64,000 nt of DNA from Lachnospiraceae bacterium (lineage in GTDB: Bacteria; Bacillota; Clostridia; Lachnospirales; Lachnospiraceae), in the NCBI GenBank assembly GCA_022766905.1, contig JALEPU010000012.1, forward strand, positions 1 through 64,000, given 5' to 3'. Positions 61,972 to 64,000 of this stretch are shown one piece after another. The notes beneath the pieces are model-generated. The model was not told where the DNA came from, ran no database searches, and was given only the letters and a program-made list of their open reading frames with translations. Position 1 is the stretch's first letter. The number at the start of each line of letters is the position of its first letter. Position numbers and translations under genes: made by a program.

Positions 61972-62005
61972 AATCTGATTAAGCATATCATTTCCATGAA
62001 AAATC

Positions 62006-62056
62006 AAAAGCTGTCTGTACCCTGAAGCAATATGTCGGGGATTACAGGCAGCTTTT
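62006..62056. terminator. Bidirectional terminator after the thiamine transporter operon
   Basis: AAAAGCTGTCTGTA pairs with TACAGGCAGCTTTT with one mismatch, with an inner CCC/GGG pair. A U-run is present on both strands, serving the transporter operon and the convergent glycosyltransferase gene. Confidence 0.85.
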
Positions 62057-62059
62057 TCT

Positions 62060-63010
62060 TTAATGTTTGTATGGCTTCATATCCAGATCGGTCTCTCCAA
62101 TGATATAATGAGGCCTTCTTTTTACTTCATAATAAATTCTGCCGATATATTCGCCCAGAACGCCGATACAAAAAAGCTGGGTCCCACCAATGAGCAAAAT
62201 AGCGGTGATGGTGGTAAAATATCCCGGGGTGTCAACACCATGACAGATAAAATTAACGAGTAAAAATAGGAGATAAGCCAGGCTGAATAAAATAAGTACA
62301 GTTCCTAAATAAAAACAGATTCGTAAAGGCTTATTATTAAAGGAAATAATTCCTTCTATTCCATAGTGCAGGAGACTGCGAAGGGACCACTTGGTTTCTC
62401 CGGCAGCCCGTTGCGTATTTTTCATTTCAATGACCTTAGTCTGAAAACCAATCCAGGAAAAAAGACCTTTGGAAAAACGATTGTATTCCTGCAAAGACAA
62501 AAGTGCCTGGGCCGCATTGCGGCTTAACAGACGAAAATCCCCGATTCCGTCATCCAGACGGACATCGATGAGAGAATTTACAATTTTATAATAAAGTTTC
62601 GCCAATAATGTTCTTCGTTTTTGATCTCCATCCCGGGTTCTTTTGGTGACAACCTGGTCATATCCTTCCCGATAATATTTGATCAATTCCGGTATCATTT
62701 CAGGGGGATGCTGCATGTCTGCATCCATAATTACAATACATTCTCCCGTTGAATACTCAAGCCCTGCCAGCATAGCACTTTCTTTGCCGAAATTTCGGCT
62801 GAAGGAAATATAGCGGGAACAGGGGTCTTCTTTGCAAAGCTCTTTCAAGATAGGAAGGGTCTTATCCCGGCTTCCGTCATCGATAAAAATAAGCTGATAA
62901 TCATAATTATGCAGCTTAGCATCCTTTCGAAGTACCTCATGAAGTGCCCGATGGGTAATAGGAAGCACTTTTTCTTCATTGTAGCAGGGAATAACAACAG
63001 ATAAAAACAA
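62060..63010 (-). CDS. GtrB/DPM1-type glycosyltransferase family 2
   Basis: The 316-residue membrane-associated glycosyltransferase begins FLSVVIPCYNEEKVLPIT. It has IFIDDGSRDKTLPILKEL (about 42-59), MDADMQHPPEMIPELI (about 94-109, the DAD metal motif) and DDGIGDFRLLSR. Two C-terminal transmembrane helices follow (FYLGTVLILFSLAYLLFLLV and TAILLIGGTQLFCIGVLGEY). This is the plan of polyprenyl-phosphate glucosyl/mannosyl transferases (GtrB, dolichol-P-mannose synthase-like) that load sugars on undecaprenyl phosphate; a GtrA flippase gene lies at 52417. The start is TTG at 63010, with AAGGAGG 8 bases upstream; no nearby ATG fits. Confidence 0.9.
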   Translation of the reverse strand: MFLSVVIPCYNEEKVLPITHRALHEVLRKDAKLHNYDYQLIFIDDGSRDKTLPILKELCKEDPCSRYISFSRNFGKESAMLAGLEYSTGECIVIMDADMQHPPEMIPELIKYYREGYDQVVTKRTRDGDQKRRTLLAKLYYKIVNSLIDVRLDDGIGDFRLLSRNAAQALLSLQEYNRFSKGLFSWIGFQTKVIEMKNTQRAAGETKWSLRSLLHYGIEGIISFNNKPLRICFYLGTVLILFSLAYLLFLLVNFICHGVDTPGYFTTITAILLIGGTQLFCIGVLGEYIGRIYYEVKRRPHYIIGETDLDMKPYKH

Positions 63011-63042
63011 AATCTAATCCTCCTTCTCATGTATTACGGGTT

Positions 63043-63096
63043 TCAAAGTCATGCAAGCATGAACTAACTGTATGATCTTTTGACCCTGGCATCATC
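63043..63096 (-). repeat. Dispersed leader repeat, copy 2 (5' leader of GtrB-like gene)
   Basis: On the minus strand: TGATGCCAGGGTCAAAAGAT, a spacer, then TTCATGCTTGCATGACTTTG. It shares both blocks with copy 1 at 15609-15664 and also lies directly after a predicted transcription start. Confidence 0.6.
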
Positions 63097-63107
63097 ATAT
63101 CGTTTTC

Positions 63108-63137
63108 ATTATAGAACAGAAGGGAAGGGCCTGTCAA
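63108..63137 (-). promoter_or_regulatory. Promoter of the GtrB-like gene
   Basis: On the minus strand TTGACA (63132-63137) and TATAAT (63108-63113) are separated by 18 bases, both consensus hexamers. Confidence 0.75.
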
Positions 63138-63211
63138 TTTTTTGCTCTTAGTATATTTTTACCACATTTTATGATATGATAAACATAGAAAAACACGGCA
63201 GGAGGAAAGAC

Positions 63212-64000
63212 ATGACAAAATACATTGCTTTTTATATTTCCAATCATGGATTTGGACATGCATCCAGAAATATTCAGATTATTCGAACCTTGTTAAAACT
63301 GGAAGATGAGATTGAGATTTTTATTAAAACAGCAGGCCCTCAGCTTCAGTTTATGAAACGGCATTTCAAAGAAGATGAGAGACTTCATTTTTATGAGCAG
63401 GAAACCGATGTGGGGCTGGTATTAAAAGAAGGAACCCTGTTGATTGACGAAGAAAAACTGGAACGCAGAATAGGAGAGTTTGTAGATTCCTGGGAGGAGC
63501 TTATTGAACAGGAGCAGGATTTCTTTCAGGAAAATAAAATTGGCCTGGTGGTATCGGATATTTGTCCATGGGCATTACTGGCAGCAGAAGAAGCAAGAAT
63601 CAAAAGTGTCCTGATTACAAACTTTACCTGGATAGAAATTTATAAAGAGTATCTTCCGGAAAATTTATGGGACGCATATCTTACGTGCTATGAATCTGCA
63701 TCAAAAGTGTTGATTTATGAGGTCCATCAGCCGGAAGTTCCATCCTACAATCCGGAATATGAGATGGTTTCTTTGGTATGCCGCAAGTTTGAGGAAGAAG
63801 AGGTGGAAAGGATTCAGAAACAGTACGACAAGCCAATTGTCATGATCAGCGTGGGAATGTCAGCCAATCTTTCGGAAGAAATCGATGTGAGTCATCTCCC
63901 GTACCACTTTATCATTACACCGGGATTAAAAGTAAAAGGAGATAATGTTACTTATTTATCACCGGATACGAAAAATACGCAAAATTATGTTGCAGCCAGT
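63212..64000 (+). CDS. Glycosyltransferase-like protein (3' end outside window)
   Basis: The frame runs from ATG 63212 (AGGAGGAA upstream) to the right edge without a stop; 263 residues are visible. It begins KYIAFYISNHGFGHASRNIQ, where the G-F/L-G-H-x-x-R loop is typical of GT-B glycosyltransferases of the MurG/UDP-glycosyltransferase-like group and of related uncharacterised proteins. VVSDICPWALLAAEEARIKS (about 113-132) and the start of the second Rossmann domain (KPIVMISVGMSANLS, about 209-223) follow. The N-terminal domain also resembles that of L-arabinokinase-type proteins. Substrate unknown. Confidence 0.7.
   Translation, partial: MTKYIAFYISNHGFGHASRNIQIIRTLLKLEDEIEIFIKTAGPQLQFMKRHFKEDERLHFYEQETDVGLVLKEGTLLIDEEKLERRIGEFVDSWEELIEQEQDFFQENKIGLVVSDICPWALLAAEEARIKSVLITNFTWIEIYKEYLPENLWDAYLTCYESASKVLIYEVHQPEVPSYNPEYEMVSLVCRKFEEEEVERIQKQYDKPIVMISVGMSANLSEEIDVSHLPYHFIITPGLKVKGDNVTYLSPDTKNTQNYVAAS

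Overview
The window reads as a chromosomal segment of a low-to-mid GC, spore-lineage Clostridia, most likely a gut Lachnospiraceae. The basis is SpoVG, DnaD plus a DnaI/DnaC-type helicase loader, a GlgC/GlgD pair, a butyryl-CoA:acetate CoA-transferase, strong GGAGG ribosome binding sites and TTGACA/TATAAT promoters. No rRNA, tRNA, transposase or CRISPR array was seen.

Bases 1-12872 hold a tightly packed plus-strand CRISPR type III effector operon. In order it encodes a large left-truncated protein with WYL-like and CARF-like regions, a CARF-HEPN RNase, an HD-less Cas10, a Cas7-Cas5-Cas11-like fusion (Csx10 class), a double-Cas7 protein, a Csx19-like protein, a TIGR03986-type Cas7 with insertion, Cas6 and a small Csx15/Csx20-like protein. 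This composition matches the III-Dv arrangement described for Synechocystis, here joined to a possible cyclic-oligoadenylate sensing and quenching set. Cas1, Cas2 and a repeat array are absent.

Bases 12.9-33.2 kb are mostly housekeeping. They contain CarD-like, cytidylate-kinase-like and MATE genes, a YwmB-like protein, a methyltransferase followed by a large membrane-anchored protein with a C39-like end, TraX, a class A penicillin-binding protein, prs, dnaC-like, dnaD, murC, glgC-glgD and spoVG. Between the penicillin-binding protein and prs lie 860 bases of elaborate structured DNA: two long palindromes sharing a core and two tandem copies of a three-hairpin element with compensatory changes. 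Five perfect DnaA boxes lie between dnaD and murC.

Bases 33.5-40.2 kb hold an AT-rich sugar or polyol catabolic operon (GatC-like IIC, D-2-hydroxyacid dehydrogenase, SDR, class II aldolase, FGGY kinase, GlpP-like antiterminator). Its leader contains an intrinsic terminator that the encoded antiterminator could control. PPi-dependent phosphofructokinase, a nitroreductase and an AlkD-like repair protein follow, then a decayed glycerol kinase/amidohydrolase scar and the butyrate CoA-transferase.

Bases 45.8-51.3 kb are an alpha-galactoside module (AraC regulator, GPH symporter, GH36 alpha-galactosidase, YczE-like membrane protein). After a microcompartment-shell remnant come a TetR regulator, GtrA, a GlnK/GlnL-type two-component pair, a second IIC-only PTS gene and glmS. 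A TPP riboswitch then controls tenA and an ABC importer for a thiamine pyrimidine precursor. The window ends with a GtrB-like glycosyltransferase and a right-truncated glycosyltransferase-like gene.
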